Positions 17,255 to 29,133 are shown, counted from the first letter of the stretch. The stretch is 64,000 bases of DNA from Pseudoflavonifractor sp. An44 (GCF_002161675.1 NZ_NFIH01000001.1:174003-238002), one strand, 5' to 3'. Program-made: numbers and translations. Notes: a model not told the origin generated them from the sequence alone.

Positions 17255-18345
17255 CCGGTCACCGCCGATACCGAGGACACCAGAGTCACCAACAGTAGCA
17301 GCGCACAGGCCCCGGTCATCCCCATGATGAGGCCAAAGGCCCCGCCAATCTGCTCCACCAGTCCGCACACCCGGCTCTGGCCCATGGTGGCCGCCAGGGC
17401 CGCCACCAGTTTATAGAGCAGATAGTGCACCAGCAGCTGGAGCACAGGAACCAAACAGATGCCCAGTATGGTCACCATGCCAAACACCCCCACCGAACTG
17501 CGCAATATCCCCGCCGAGGCCAAAATGGTCTCCGAGGCGTCGGACAAAATGCCCCCCACCACCGGAATGGCCCCGGAGATGGCGAACTTGGCCACCTTCA
17601 TGGACATGGCATCCACCGAACCGGACACCACCCCGCTCATGGATAAATATCCAACAAACACCATCATCAGCACCACCAACACCGAGGTGGCCACCCATTT
17701 CAGCCACCCGGCCATCTGCTTCAGCCCCGGATTGCCCAGGGCTGCCCACGCCACACTGGCCGCCACATACCCGTAGACCATGGGCAGCAGCACCCGCTGG
17801 ATGACGTTCATCAACAGGCTGGAAAACCCCGCCGCCGCCATCTGACGGGCCGCCGCTCCGGCAATGGCCCCGGTGGCGGCGGTGGCCCCCGCCACCACCG
17901 GCAGCAGCACCGTGGCAAAGGCGGTCATGCGCTCCATGGCGGTACACCCCAACCCCAACAGGGAGGACATGTCCGCCACCGCTGCCACCGTCACCGCCAG
18001 AGCCCCCGCCAGGGACACCACCGGAATCTCATTTCCCCCTCCGGCGTCGTACACCGTCTGGGCCAGCCCGCACAGCAGGAGGATGACAAAAAGGATGGTG
18101 GCCGAGCGCACCCCGGCACGGACGATGCCGAACATCTCCCCCTTCCCCGTCTCCACGAGGCCCTGGAGTCCTTCGTCCAGGCTCTCCCCATAGACGGCGC
18201 TGCCCCCCTGCTGTTCGGCCTCCCACTCCATCTCCTCGATGCCCAGGGCGTCCTCCTGGCCCTCCAGTATCTGGTCTGTGGAGACAGCCCGGGCCGGAAC
18301 CACACACAGCAGCAGCGCCAGACACAGCGCCCACACCCACCGCAT
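17251..18345 (-). CDS. spoIIIAE: Stage III sporulation protein AE
   Basis: A 364-aa polytopic membrane protein of the SpoIIIA channel. It has a cleavable-looking signal (MRWVWALCLALLLCVVPARA), an acidic soluble stretch (about 22-75), then seven or so membrane helices. Family-typical features include GATAATGAIAGAAARQMA and VSGSVDAMSMKVAKFAISGAIPVVGGILSDASET, split here by a short break. The open frame runs far upstream, but ATG 18345 with AGGAGGGGAGA gives the normal N-terminus. Confidence 0.95.
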   Translation of the reverse strand: MRWVWALCLALLLCVVPARAVSTDQILEGQEDALGIEEMEWEAEQQGGSAVYGESLDEGLQGLVETGKGEMFGIVRAGVRSATILFVILLLCGLAQTVYDAGGGNEIPVVSLAGALAVTVAAVADMSSLLGLGCTAMERMTAFATVLLPVVAGATAATGAIAGAAARQMAAAGFSSLLMNVIQRVLLPMVYGYVAASVAWAALGNPGLKQMAGWLKWVATSVLVVLMMVFVGYLSMSGVVSGSVDAMSMKVAKFAISGAIPVVGGILSDASETILASAGILRSSVGVFGMVTILGICLVPVLQLLVHYLLYKLVAALAATMGQSRVCGLVEQIGGAFGLIMGMTGACALLLLVTLVSSVSAVTG

Positions 18346-18356
18346 GCTCTCCCCTC

Positions 18357-18746
18357 CTAACTCAGCAGTTCTTCCAGCAGCGACAGCACCCCCTGGAGCA
18401 GGGGCATGGCCGCCACCAGGCCCAACACCGTCCCCGCCAGCTCCACGGCGCTGGCCAGGCCGTTTTCCTTGGCATCCCGGCAAAAGTCCGCGGTGAATTT
18501 GCACAGCATGGCGATGCCTGTGGTCTTCATCACCGGAGTGATGAGCTCCTGAGAGATGCCGCCCGCTTGGGCCAACCTCTGGATATAGCCCACAATCAGC
18601 CCCAGCTCTCCAGACACCGCCACCAACACGGCCACGGCGGCACACAGGGTGAGCACCAGGGCGATCTCCGGGGCCTGCTTGCGCACCACCACCCCGCACA
18701 CCACCGCCACCAGCACGCCCCCCGACACCATGACCATCTGGCTCAT
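18357..18746 (-). CDS. spoIIIAD: Stage III sporulation protein AD
   Basis: A 129-aa membrane protein with about four helices. Its features include VVRKQAPEIALVLTLCAA and ITPVMKTTGIAMLCKFTADFCRDA, the latter a SpoIIIAD hallmark. ATG 18746 overlaps the spoIIIAC stop by 4 bases. The segment LPLL-x-G near the C-terminus precedes the stop at 18357, 11 bases before spoIIIAE. Confidence 0.95.
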   Translation of the reverse strand: MSQMVMVSGGVLVAVVCGVVVRKQAPEIALVLTLCAAVAVLVAVSGELGLIVGYIQRLAQAGGISQELITPVMKTTGIAMLCKFTADFCRDAKENGLASAVELAGTVLGLVAAMPLLQGVLSLLEELLS

Positions 18747-18937
18747 AGGTCAAACAGGGTCTTCACCAGGTCAAAGAGGGCGCTGATCTCCTGCACCACC
18801 ATCATCAGCACCACCACCAGAGCCACCAGGGTGGTCATGGTGGCCATCTCATCCCGTCCAGACCGGGCCAGCACCTGGTTGAGCACCGACACCAAAATGC
18901 CAATGGCAGCGATTTTAAAAATTAAGTCCACATTCAT
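18743..18937 (-). CDS. spoIIIAC: Stage III sporulation protein AC
   Basis: A 64-aa protein with two membrane helices flanking a conserved GRDEMATMTTLVALVV turn. Length and sequence match SpoIIIAC. It lies 14 bases downstream of spoIIIAB. Confidence 0.95.
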   Translation of the reverse strand: MNVDLIFKIAAIGILVSVLNQVLARSGRDEMATMTTLVALVVVLMMVVQEISALFDLVKTLFDL

Positions 18938-18951
18938 CCCTAGGTGTCTCC

Positions 18952-19464
18952 TTATACGAATAAGATCATCAAAACCGCCCCGGCCGTCACCCCCAGGGCA
19001 CCGTATACCCGGCCCAACCGCCGCCGCTGCTCACAAGCCTGAGCCAGCTGCTCCTCCAGCTGCTCCCGGGTGTGCTCCAACGCCTGGCGCTGGCTCTCCC
19101 CATCATACTGGCCCAGCACGGACCCCAGGGCGTCCAACAGCTCCACGTCCAGCTGCTCCAGTCGCATCTGGCTGGCCTCCCCCGCCTGCTGCCACACCTG
19201 GGAAAAGGTGCGGCCCCGCAGGTTCTGGGCCCCGTGGGCGCACAGGGTGAAAAACTCCCCCGGGGCTCCCTGACACTGTTGGGCGGCCAGGTTCAACGCA
19301 TCGGGCAACGGGGCCAGCTTCCAAGACAGCTCCCGCTGCACACACTCCAGCCCCACCAACAGGCTCCGCAGGTCCTTCACACGCCCATCCAGGTGTGCGA
19401 TAGCCCCCAGCCCCAGGCCCATGGCCCCGCAGGCCAAACAGGCGGCCCCCATCAGACGAATCAT
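18952..19464 (-). CDS. spoIIIAB: Stage III sporulation protein AB
   Basis: A 170-aa protein with an N-terminal hydrophobic segment (MIRLMGAACLACGAMGLGLG), a helical domain related to the GspF family (LVGLECVQRELSWKLAPLPDAL), and a C-terminal hydrophobic tail (VTAGAVLMILFV). ATG 19464 overlaps the spoIIIAA stop (ATGA). It is thought to act with the AA ATPase in channel assembly. Confidence 0.93.
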   Translation of the reverse strand: MIRLMGAACLACGAMGLGLGAIAHLDGRVKDLRSLLVGLECVQRELSWKLAPLPDALNLAAQQCQGAPGEFFTLCAHGAQNLRGRTFSQVWQQAGEASQMRLEQLDVELLDALGSVLGQYDGESQRQALEHTREQLEEQLAQACEQRRRLGRVYGALGVTAGAVLMILFV

Positions 19465-20360
19465 GCCACCACCTCCACCCGGGCGGTGCGGTTTGTTCCG
19501 CTGCCTCCCAGCAGTACCACCCGGCGAAATACCCCGGACTGCCACAGGCGACGATACACCGGACGCCGCTGAAAATCCTCCATACACGCCCCGTGGGCGG
19601 TGGCCAGCAGAGATACCCCACACCCCACCGCCTGGACCATGGCCTCCACATCCTCCATCTGGGTGATCTCGTCCATGGCGATGACCTGTGGATTCATGCC
19701 TCGCAGCAGAATGGACACCGCAGCGGCCTTGCCGCACCCGTCCAGAATGTCGGTGTGACGCCCCACATACATCTGAGGGGCACCCTGCCACATGGCGGCG
19801 ATCTCTCCCCGCTCGTCTGCCACCGCCAGACGCAACGGAGGCGCGGCCACCCCGTCGGACAGTCCCCGCACCAAGTCCCGGAGCAAGGTGGTCTTCCCCG
19901 CCCCCGGCGGAGCAAAAATCAGGGTATTTTGCAGCCGCTCCCCCTCCATCAGCTGGGGAAGCAGGGCCTCAGCCTGTCCCACCACCGGGCGGGCAATGCG
20001 CACAGACAGAGAGGAAATCTCCCGCAAGGTGGCCACCTTCCCGTCCCGCACCACAGCGGTGCCGCAGATGCCGATGCGGTGCCCGCCCCGCAGGGTGAGA
20101 AACCCCCGCTGCACCTGGTCCAGCACCGTGTGGGCAGAGGCCTGGCTGGCCTGTTCCAGCACCTGCCGGAGCAGTTCCCCCGTCACCACCAGTTCTCCCA
20201 CGTCCCGTTCTCCGTCTCCGTCCAACACCGTGGGCAGAAATCCCTGACGCAGGCGGATCTCCTCCACCCGTTCCCGCTTCTCCTGGGGCAGCTGTTTGAG
20301 GGCACACCGGAGATGTTGAGGCATCAGGGCAACCACCTGCCGAAATGGGCTGTCCACCAT
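19461..20360 (-). CDS. spoIIIAA: Stage III sporulation protein AA (ATPase)
   Basis: A 299-aa AAA/secretion-type ATPase of the SpoIIIA channel in the mother cell. It has RVEEIRLRQGFLP near residue 35, RGGHRIGICGTAV, Walker A APPGAGKTTLLRD near residues 150-162, and the Walker B-like VIAMDEITQMEDVEAM. ATG 20360 follows AAAGGAAGGGAG. It is the first gene of the operon and is preceded by a sigma-E-like promoter at 20392-20421. Confidence 0.96.
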   Translation of the reverse strand: MVDSPFRQVVALMPQHLRCALKQLPQEKRERVEEIRLRQGFLPTVLDGDGERDVGELVVTGELLRQVLEQASQASAHTVLDQVQRGFLTLRGGHRIGICGTAVVRDGKVATLREISSLSVRIARPVVGQAEALLPQLMEGERLQNTLIFAPPGAGKTTLLRDLVRGLSDGVAAPPLRLAVADERGEIAAMWQGAPQMYVGRHTDILDGCGKAAAVSILLRGMNPQVIAMDEITQMEDVEAMVQAVGCGVSLLATAHGACMEDFQRRPVYRRLWQSGVFRRVVLLGGSGTNRTARVEVVA

Positions 20361-20391
20361 GTAACTCCCTTCCTTTCGTATGGTACACCCC

Positions 20392-20421
20392 ATTGTATGA
20401 GGGCCTGTCCCGGGGTATGAC
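20392..20421 (-). promoter_or_regulatory. Putative sigma-E promoter of spoIIIA
   Basis: On the minus strand GTCATAC (20421-20415) and CATACAAT (20399-20392) are 15 bases apart. CATACAAT matches the known mother-cell sigma-E -10 consensus, and the -35 is compatible. It ends about 30 bases before the spoIIIAA start. Confidence 0.75.
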
Positions 20422-20424
20422 AGG

Positions 20425-20463
20425 CAAAAAAGAACTGCCCCGCCATATGGCGAGACAGTTCTC
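20425..20463 (-). terminator. Terminator after dapL
   Basis: On the minus strand a stem with arms AGAACTG...TCGCC and GGCG...CAGTTCT and an ATAT loop is followed by TTTTTT. It lies between the dapL stop and the spoIIIA promoter. Confidence 0.8.
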
Positions 20464-20480
20464 GAACGATTCTATGAAAT

Positions 20481-21701
20481 TCAGCCCAGCACAGACACGA
20501 TGCGTGCCACAGCCTCCTGAGTGGCCTGGGCATCGCCGAAGGCGGTGACTCGGATGTAACCCTCGCCGCTGGGGCCAAAGCCTGCACCAGGGGTGGTGAC
20601 CACGTTGGCCTTCTCCAGCAGCAGATCGAAGAACTCCCAGGAGCCCATTCCCTCCGGGGTCTTGACCCAGATATAGGGGGCGTTGACGCCGCCGGACACG
20701 GTGAGCCCCGCTTTCGTCAGCCCCTCCCGGATGACCTGGGCGTTGCGCTGGTAGTAGGCGATGGTCTCCTTCACCTGGGCCTGCCCCTCGGGAGAGTACA
20801 CGGCCTCAGCGCCCCGCTGCACCACGTAGGGCACGCCGTTGAACTTGGTGCACTGGCGGCGATTCCACAGGCTATTGAGGGAGGCCCCGCCCCGCACCAG
20901 CTCCTTGGGCACCACGGTGTAGGCACAGCGGGTACCGGTGAAGCCGGCGGTCTTGGAGAAGGAGCGGAACTCAATGGCACAGGTCTTGGCCCCTTCAATT
21001 TCAAAGATGGTGTGGGGGACATCCTCCTGGGTGATGAAGGCCTCATAGGCGGAGTCGTAGAGAATCACCGCATCATTGGCGTTGGCGTAGGCCACCCACG
21101 CCTCCAGCTGCTCCCGGCTGGCCACCGCTCCGGTGGGGTTGTTGGGGAAGCAGAGGTAGATGAGGTCCACCTTCTCCTCCGGAATGGCGGGAGAGAAACC
21201 ATTTTCGGCGGTGCAGGGCATATACACCAGCTTGGACCAGTGCTGGCTGGCCTCGTCATAGTCCCCGGCTCGGCCTGCCATGGCGTTGGTGTCCACGTAC
21301 ACGGGGTACACGGGGTCGCACACAGCCACCACGTTGTCCACACCGAAGATGTCTCCGATGTTGCCGCAGTCGCTCTTGGCGCCGTCGGAGACGAAAATCT
21401 CATCGGGGGCGATGGTGACGCCCCGGGCGGCGTAATCGTGCTGGGCAATGGCTTGGCGCAGGAACTCATAGCCCTGCTCGGGACCGTAGCCGTGGAAGCC
21501 AGCCCCGGTGGCCATCTCGTCCACCGCCTTGTGCATGGCCTCGGTGACAGCAGGAGCCAGAGGCCGGGTCACGTCTCCGATGCCCAGCTTGATGAGGGAT
21601 TTATCCGGGTTTGCCTGGGCATATGCCGCCACTCTCCGGGCAATTTCCGAGAAGAGATAGCTGCCGGGCAATTTCAAATAGTTTTCGTTGATGGTGGCCA
21701 T
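20481..21701 (-). CDS. dapL: LL-diaminopimelate aminotransferase
   Basis: A PLP aminotransferase that converts tetrahydrodipicolinate directly to LL-diaminopimelate, bypassing the succinyl/acetyl branches. The 406-aa class I/II aminotransferase starts [17 protein letters not shown] and has [43 protein letters not shown] and the PLP-lysine segment [14 protein letters not shown]. All fit DapL. ATG 21701 follows CAGGAGGAACACCC. dapF is 74 bases upstream, so two successive pathway steps are adjacent. Confidence 0.97.
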   Translation of the reverse strand: MATINENYLKLPGSYLFSEIARRVAAYAQANPDKSLIKLGIGDVTRPLAPAVTEAMHKAVDEMATGAGFHGYGPEQGYEFLRQAIAQHDYAARGVTIAPDEIFVSDGAKSDCGNIGDIFGVDNVVAVCDPVYPVYVDTNAMAGRAGDYDEASQHWSKLVYMPCTAENGFSPAIPEEKVDLIYLCFPNNPTGAVASREQLEAWVAYANANDAVILYDSAYEAFITQEDVPHTIFEIEGAKTCAIEFRSFSKTAGFTGTRCAYTVVPKELVRGGASLNSLWNRRQCTKFNGVPYVVQRGAEAVYSPEGQAQVKETIAYYQRNAQVIREGLTKAGLTVSGGVNAPYIWVKTPEGMGSWEFFDLLLEKANVVTTPGAGFGPSGEGYIRVTAFGDAQATQEAVARIVSVLG

Positions 21702-21775
21702 GGGTGTTCCTCCTGTATTCAGCTGTTTACAGCATTAAAATTCTCCGTTTATTGTACAACATCTTCCACCTGGGG

Positions 21776-22567
21776 TCAATGGGTAAGTTCACCGTCGAAC
21801 ACCGTCACAGCGGGTCCCGTCATATGCACGTGCCCATCCTCCCCCCAGGAGATGGACAGCTCCCCGCCAGGCAGGGCCACCACTGCGCTCCGTTCCGTCA
21901 CGCCAGAGGAGGCCAGAGCGGCCAGGGCAGCGCTGGCTCCGGTGCCGCAGGCCATGGTCTCCCCACTGCCCCGCTCCCACACCCGCATGGCAATGTGGGC
22001 CCTGTCCCGGGGGGCCACAAACTCCACATTCACCCGCTGGGACAGCTTAGGATGGACCTCCAGCTGGGGCCCCAGGCGTGTCACGTCCACCGCCGCTACC
22101 TCCTCCACCAGACACACCAGGTGGGGATTCCCCATCCACACAGGAGTGCCCTCCACCTGGATGTCCTCCACTTGCAAGGCCATGGGCTTGCCCACCTGGG
22201 GCACTCCCATATCCACGGTGACCTCCGCCACCTTTCCTCCCTCCACTTGAAGGTCCACGGTTCGGACACCGCCCCCGGTCTCCACGGTGAGGCGGGTCTT
22301 CGTGGTCAGCTTCCGGTCGTATACGTACTTGCCCAGGCAGCGGATGCCATTGCCGCACATGGTCCCTCGGGAGCCATCCGCATTGAACATGGCCATGCGG
22401 AAGTCCGCGTTCTCCGATGGGCAAATGCAGATCAGCCCATCTCCCCCCACTCCGGTATGGCGGTGGGACAGCTGCCGGGCCAGCTCCTCCGCCCCCTCCG
22501 GCTCCCCCTGAGGGCAGTAGAGGAAGATATAGTCGTTGCCCAGCCCGTGCATTTTGGTGAAGTTCAT
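21776..22567 (-). CDS. dapF: Diaminopimelate epimerase
   Basis: PLP-independent epimerase making meso-diaminopimelate. The 263-aa protein has the two catalytic cysteines in conserved contexts, DGSRGTMCGNGIRC and GETMACGTGASAAL, and the N-terminal KMHGLGNDYIF. The frame is open upstream, but ATG 22567 after GGGAGTGGT gives the normal start. With dapL downstream it forms a dapF-dapL unit that ends at the terminator before spoIIIAA. Confidence 0.97.
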   Translation of the reverse strand: MNFTKMHGLGNDYIFLYCPQGEPEGAEELARQLSHRHTGVGGDGLICICPSENADFRMAMFNADGSRGTMCGNGIRCLGKYVYDRKLTTKTRLTVETGGGVRTVDLQVEGGKVAEVTVDMGVPQVGKPMALQVEDIQVEGTPVWMGNPHLVCLVEEVAAVDVTRLGPQLEVHPKLSQRVNVEFVAPRDRAHIAMRVWERGSGETMACGTGASAALAALASSGVTERSAVVALPGGELSISWGEDGHVHMTGPAVTVFDGELTH

Positions 22568-22620
22568 ACCACCACTCCCTTCCCTGGTGTTATATGAAGG
22601 GAAGGAAGGAGAGATACCCG

Positions 22621-22657
22621 AAAAAAGCGAGGAACAGCTTGGTAGCTGCTCCTCGCC
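22621..22657 (-). terminator. Terminator after the ANTAR regulator
   Basis: On the minus strand a 13-bp near-perfect stem (GCGAGGAGCAGCT / AGCTGTTCCTCGC, ACCA loop) is followed by TTTTTT. It lies between the ANTAR gene and dapF. Confidence 0.88.
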
Positions 22658-22663
22658 TATCAA

Positions 22664-23206
22664 TTATATGGAATTTCCCAGCACAATGCGGGCGGTCTCC
22701 GCCAGCTTGGAGCCGTGGTCCATGCTCTCCTTTTGCAGGAAGCGGTGGGCCTGTGCCTCCGTCATGCCGTGTCGGTCCATGAGCAGCGCCTTGGCCTGAG
22801 CCACCAGCTGGTTCTCCTCCTCACTGCGGTGGATGTGCACCGGGTACTTGGAGACCCGACGGCGGGCAAATTGCAGCAGCATCCGCACCGACGCCAGCAG
22901 GTCTCCCCGACTCACCGGGGCAGGCAGCTGGAAGATCTCCTCGGTTTCGCACAGCTCCAGCCGATTCTGGGGGGCCACCATCAGCATCACGCACTGCTGC
23001 GGCAGGTCGTAGTACAGGTCCTCTCCCGCTCCGTCGGGGAACTTGAACCCGCACACCACCACGCCCAGCCCCTGCTTGTTCACCAGGCGGCGCACCTCGG
23101 AGGCGCTGTGGCACACCACACACTCTGCCACACCGCCGCTCTCCAGCACCTCGGAAATGCTGGCCGCTGTCTTGCGGTTTTCAAAGGCTACGATTACTTT
23201 TTGCAC
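22664..23206 (-). CDS. ANTAR-domain response-regulator-like antiterminator
   Basis: A 180-aa protein. Residues about 1-115 resemble a receiver-like domain but lack an obvious DD...D...K acidic set (the phospho-site region reads VVVCGFKFPDGAGED). Residues about 125-178 form an ANTAR RNA-binding domain (VAQAKALLMDRHGMTEAQAHRFLQKESMDHGSKLAETARIV, split across its three helices). ANTAR proteins bind paired hexaloop hairpins to prevent termination. Its place 50 bases downstream of glnA suggests control of nitrogen genes, as known for similar clostridial pairs. The start is GTG 23206; a TGA lies in frame just upstream. Confidence 0.88.
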   Translation of the reverse strand: MQKVIVAFENRKTAASISEVLESGGVAECVVCHSASEVRRLVNKQGLGVVVCGFKFPDGAGEDLYYDLPQQCVMLMVAPQNRLELCETEEIFQLPAPVSRGDLLASVRMLLQFARRRVSKYPVHIHRSEEENQLVAQAKALLMDRHGMTEAQAHRFLQKESMDHGSKLAETARIVLGNSI

Positions 23207-23256
23207 AAGATCTCACACTCCTCCCATCACCTGTTGCCCAAGGGCAGCGGGAGCGA

Positions 23257-24588
23257 TCAATAGTTGATCATGTACTTGTCCAGCTCCCAGCTGGACACAC
23301 GAGTGCGATACTCCTCCCATTCTCTCTCCTTGCCGGCGATGAACTGGCAGGCCACGTGCTCACCCAGGGTGGACATGATGAGCTTGTCCTTCTTCATCAG
23401 CACCAGAGCCTCGTCCAGAGAGCCGGGCAGGGCCTCGATGCCCCGGCGCTTGCGGGTGGCGGGGGTCATGTCGAAGATGTTCTCGGTGATCTCGGCGGGG
23501 AGGGTCAAATTCCGCTCAATGCCGTCCAGACCGGCGGCCAGGCACACGGCCAGGGTCAGATAGGGGTTGCAGGCGGGATCGGGGCTGCGCAGCTCCACGC
23601 GGGTGGACTGGCCACGGGCGGCGGGGATACGGATGAGGGCGGACCGGTTGGAGGCAGACCAGGCCATGTAGCAGGGGGCCTCATAGCCGGGCACCAGACG
23701 CTTGTAGGAGTTGACCAGGGGGTTGGCAATGGCAGTGATGCCCTTCATGTGGTGGAGAATACCAGCCATGAAGGCGTAGGCCTCATGGGACAGCTTCTTG
23801 TCGCCGTTCTCATCAAAGAACACGTTCTTGCCGTTGCGGAACAGGGACATGTTCACGTGCATACCGGAACCGGCAATGCCGAAAATGGGCTTGGGCATAA
23901 AGGTGGCGTGGAGGCCGTTCTTCTGGGCAATGGTCTTCACCGCCAGCTTGAAGGTCATGATCTTATCGGCGCACTGCACGGCGTCGGAGTACTTGAAGTC
24001 GATCTCGTGCTGACCGGGGGCCACCTCGTGGTGAGAGGCCTCAATCTCATAGCCCATCTTCTCCAGGGCCAGGCAGATCTCCCGACGGGTGGACTCGCCG
24101 TGGTCCAGGGGGCCCAGGTCAAAGTAACCAGCCTCGTCGTTGGTCTTGGTGGTGGGACGGCCCTCCTCGTCGGTCTTGAAGAGGAAGAACTCGGGCTCGG
24201 GACCTACGTTGAAGGCATCATAGCCCATGTCGTGGGCCTTCTTCAGCACCCGCTTGAGAACACCACGGGGATCGCCCACAAAGGGAGTGCCGTCGGGGTT
24301 GTACACGTCGCAGATCAGCCGGGCCACACGGCCGTGCTGGGGACGCCAGGGGAAGATGGCAAAGCTGTCCAGATCGGGGTACAGATACTGGTCAGACTCG
24401 TTGATGCGCACAAAACCCTCGATGGAGGAGCCGTCCAGAGTGATCTGGTTGTTCAGAGCCTTCTCAATCTGGGAAGCGGTGATGGCCACATTCTTCAGCT
24501 GACCGAAAATGTCGGTAAACTGCATGCGAATGAAGTTAATATCCTCTTCCTTGACAATGCGAATGATGTCTTCCTTGGTGTAACCCAT
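23257..24588 (-). CDS. glnA: Glutamine synthetase, type I
   Basis: ATP-dependent ligation of ammonia to glutamate. The 443-aa GSI-alpha-size enzyme has the N-terminal beta-grasp with [13 protein letters not shown], metal-ligand segments [12 protein letters not shown] and [14 protein letters not shown], the ATP motif [11 protein letters not shown], and [17 protein letters not shown] plus [15 protein letters not shown]. No adenylylation-type tyrosine region (Klebsiella NLYDLP) is seen, as usual for this class. It has its own promoter with about a 110-base leader and is followed by the ANTAR regulator. Confidence 0.97.
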   Translation of the reverse strand: MGYTKEDIIRIVKEEDINFIRMQFTDIFGQLKNVAITASQIEKALNNQITLDGSSIEGFVRINESDQYLYPDLDSFAIFPWRPQHGRVARLICDVYNPDGTPFVGDPRGVLKRVLKKAHDMGYDAFNVGPEPEFFLFKTDEEGRPTTKTNDEAGYFDLGPLDHGESTRREICLALEKMGYEIEASHHEVAPGQHEIDFKYSDAVQCADKIMTFKLAVKTIAQKNGLHATFMPKPIFGIAGSGMHVNMSLFRNGKNVFFDENGDKKLSHEAYAFMAGILHHMKGITAIANPLVNSYKRLVPGYEAPCYMAWSASNRSALIRIPAARGQSTRVELRSPDPACNPYLTLAVCLAAGLDGIERNLTLPAEITENIFDMTPATRKRRGIEALPGSLDEALVLMKKDKLIMSTLGEHVACQFIAGKEREWEEYRTRVSSWELDKYMINY

Positions 24589-24700
24589 TGTTCATTCCCC
24601 TTTTCTTTCGATTCGTCCGGCTGAAACCACCCCGGCCCGGTGGAGAAAAAAGGTTGTCCTTCTCTGCCTTTTTTCCTAAAACTATCTGTTGAAGTAATTC
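24589..24700 (-). promoter_or_regulatory. glnA 5' leader with possible regulatory stem
   Basis: On the minus strand the leader contains a 9-bp stem GAAAAAAGG / CCTTTTTTC around a 13-base loop (near 24672-24642) and a short GC hairpin CCACC / GGTGG (near 24640-24624) before the ribosome binding site AAGGGGAATG. The downstream ANTAR regulator makes an RNA switch plausible, but I could not show the canonical paired hexaloops. Confidence 0.35.
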
Positions 24701-24707
24701 TGTGTTC

Positions 24708-24735
24708 AGTATAGCATGAACCGCTATTTTGTCAA
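24708..24735 (-). promoter_or_regulatory. Promoter of glnA
   Basis: TTGACA (24735-24730) and TATACT (24713-24708) are 16 bases apart on the minus strand. The rest of the divergent glnA-ppdK gap is AT-rich without a gene. Confidence 0.8.
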
Positions 24736-24884
24736 CGGATTTTTGCACCGATGCAAATTTTCATCGCAAAAATCAAGTTCACAACCTTGAGAAGCGCCAT
24801 TTTCGCGTTTTTGCACAGAAGCCTTTTTCTCACATTTTTACCCAATTGACATCGCCACTTTGCACAAACCGCACGAAATTCTTC

Positions 24885-24913
24885 TTGACTTTTTGGTCAT
24901 ATCTATCTAGAAT
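24885..24913 (+). promoter_or_regulatory. Promoter of ppdK
   Basis: TTGACT (24885-24890) and TAGAAT (24908-24913) are 17 bases apart, about 50 bases before the ppdK start. Confidence 0.8.
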
Positions 24914-24968
24914 GTCATCATAAGCTTTTCCCTGGTAAAGGGCAGCACACGAAAACGGAGGAATGTAT

Positions 24969-27611
<2,643 letters not shown>

Positions 27612-27643
27612 GCATATAACACTACTCTTTATCATATCCGCGC

Positions 27644-27691
27644 GAACAGGCGCATTGCCCTATGGCAGTGCGCCTGTTCTTTTGCCTTTTT
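27644..27691 (+). terminator. Terminator after ppdK
   Basis: A 16-base stem (GAACAGGCGCATTGCC / GGCAGTGCGCCTGTTC, one G-T wobble) is followed by TTTTGCCTTTTT. It also separates ppdK from the convergent recombinase remnant. Confidence 0.88.
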
Positions 27692-27696
27692 CTCAA

Positions 27697-28782
27697 TCAT
27701 AGGTACACTTCAACAAACAAATCGTTCCAACTACCTCTGCGAAACTGGGGTGGAAGCTCATTTTCCTTGCGATATTGTCGCGCCATCTCAAAATCGATGG
27801 TAAAAGACAGCACCGGAGGAGATTCTGGGTGGAGAAGGTCATAACGTCCTCGCTCCTGGATTTCTCCAAAATTCAGCTTCCAGCGATAGTGGTAGTCCTC
27901 CACCGGTGTCACCACGTCTACAAACTCTTCCACCAGCTCGTCGGAAATCTTTGGCGTTGATACATCCACCACTTGAGCGAGCTTCTTTTTGATCTGAGTC
28001 AGATCAAACTTAGGCACGCCTCCTCCTTCAACCGACGCATGTTCCAGCTGTCCCTGAATCTTCTCCCGCTCTGCGGCAGTCTGAGCGTATAGCTTCTGAT
28101 ATTGCTCTCGTGTCAGTTCACCATCCGCCCTCATTTGCCCCAAACTTAACATGCGCTTCTCCAATTTATCCATCTGTCGCTGCAACCCTTCTCTGGTAGA
28201 CCCAAACGGCACGCCCGCAGCATACATGCAGGACTCTAGCATTTGACAGGCTTTTGCCACTGCTTTACCCTGGTCTCTCAAAATCTGGTCAAAAATCCGT
28301 TTTGCCATCAGCTCCAACTTCCACTGGCAGACGGAAATGGCTTCACAGATTTCTTGTCCCTGGATTTCATGCTTTTTCAGATAGCTTTTTGCCGGCCCGT
28401 GGGTGCGCTTCATGCACTGGTATCCATAAACAGGGGTTCCATCCCGAAGGACTCTCCACCGATAGCGATGAAAACCGGCCCCACATCGACAGCAAAGTTT
28501 TTTGACCCACAGATGCTGTGGAAATCTCATGCCTCGCTTGCGCTCCTCACCAGATGGTAACCGGTACTCTCGAATTCTGGATTTTCGGATCCGATCACAT
28601 TGATGCCACAGCTCTTCTGAAATAATGGGCTCAAAATTTCCCTTTTTGAGGATGAATGTATCCTCATCAAAGTTTTTCACCCGCTTCTTTTCCAAGAAGT
28701 TGTTGACCCAGGATTTGTTGTAGCAGATATACCCCATATACGTCTGGTTTCGTAAAATGCGACTAATCTTAATGCACACCAT
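27697..28782 (-). pseudogene. Serine recombinase remnant lacking the catalytic domain
   Basis: A 361-aa reading frame that matches only the middle and C-terminal parts of a large serine recombinase. It begins in the recombinase domain (ISRILRNQTYMGYICYNKS), then has a zinc ribbon (CCRCGAGF, then a second Cys near YGYQCMKRTHG), a coiled coil (about 190-240) and a C-terminal tail. The N-terminal resolvase domain with the nucleophile serine is absent. An in-frame TAA lies four codons upstream of the first ATG, and no resolvase motif is found in the next 350 bases. It is probably inactive debris of an integrated element and marks the left edge of the AT-rich accessory region. Confidence 0.8.
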
Positions 28783-29133
28783 TCCACCGCATTATACTTG
28801 CAAAAATTATAGCATAGCCTTAAGAAATTTACAATTCCAGACATAGCTCTTGCCGGTTATCACATTGTATTCTCGTCAAGAATGGCGATTTTCCTTAACC
28901 ATAAGGTAGAACATATTTCTCACTCTCTTACACGGGAATTCTTATTTCCACTATACCCAGAATTACAGAATTCGACAAGAAGTTCTTGTAGATCTTCATA
29001 TTGGCAACACCCTTGATATATAAGGGCACAACCGCTACAATATTGGTGTACGTAAAGCGGGCTTGTGTATGGAGCCTTTAGGAATCTTTCCTGAGTCTCC
29101 GTTTTGGAAATTCGACGTAACAAGGAGCAGCCT
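28783..29133. other. Gene-free AT-rich interval beside the recombinase remnant
   Basis: About 350 bases with no supported gene. The only signal seen is the promoter at 29013-29041 for the GNAT gene. A 67-aa minus-strand frame here has no recognisable features. Confidence 0.6.
29013..29041 (+). promoter_or_regulatory. Promoter of the GNAT / PH-like gene pair
   Basis: TTGATA (29013-29018) and TACAAT (29036-29041) are 17 bases apart. The leader to the GNAT start is about 85 bases. Confidence 0.7.

Noticed and set aside
28920..29123. A 67-codon minus-strand frame upstream of the GNAT gene
   Set aside because: No recognisable domain or ribosome binding site, and it overlaps the GNAT promoter and leader.
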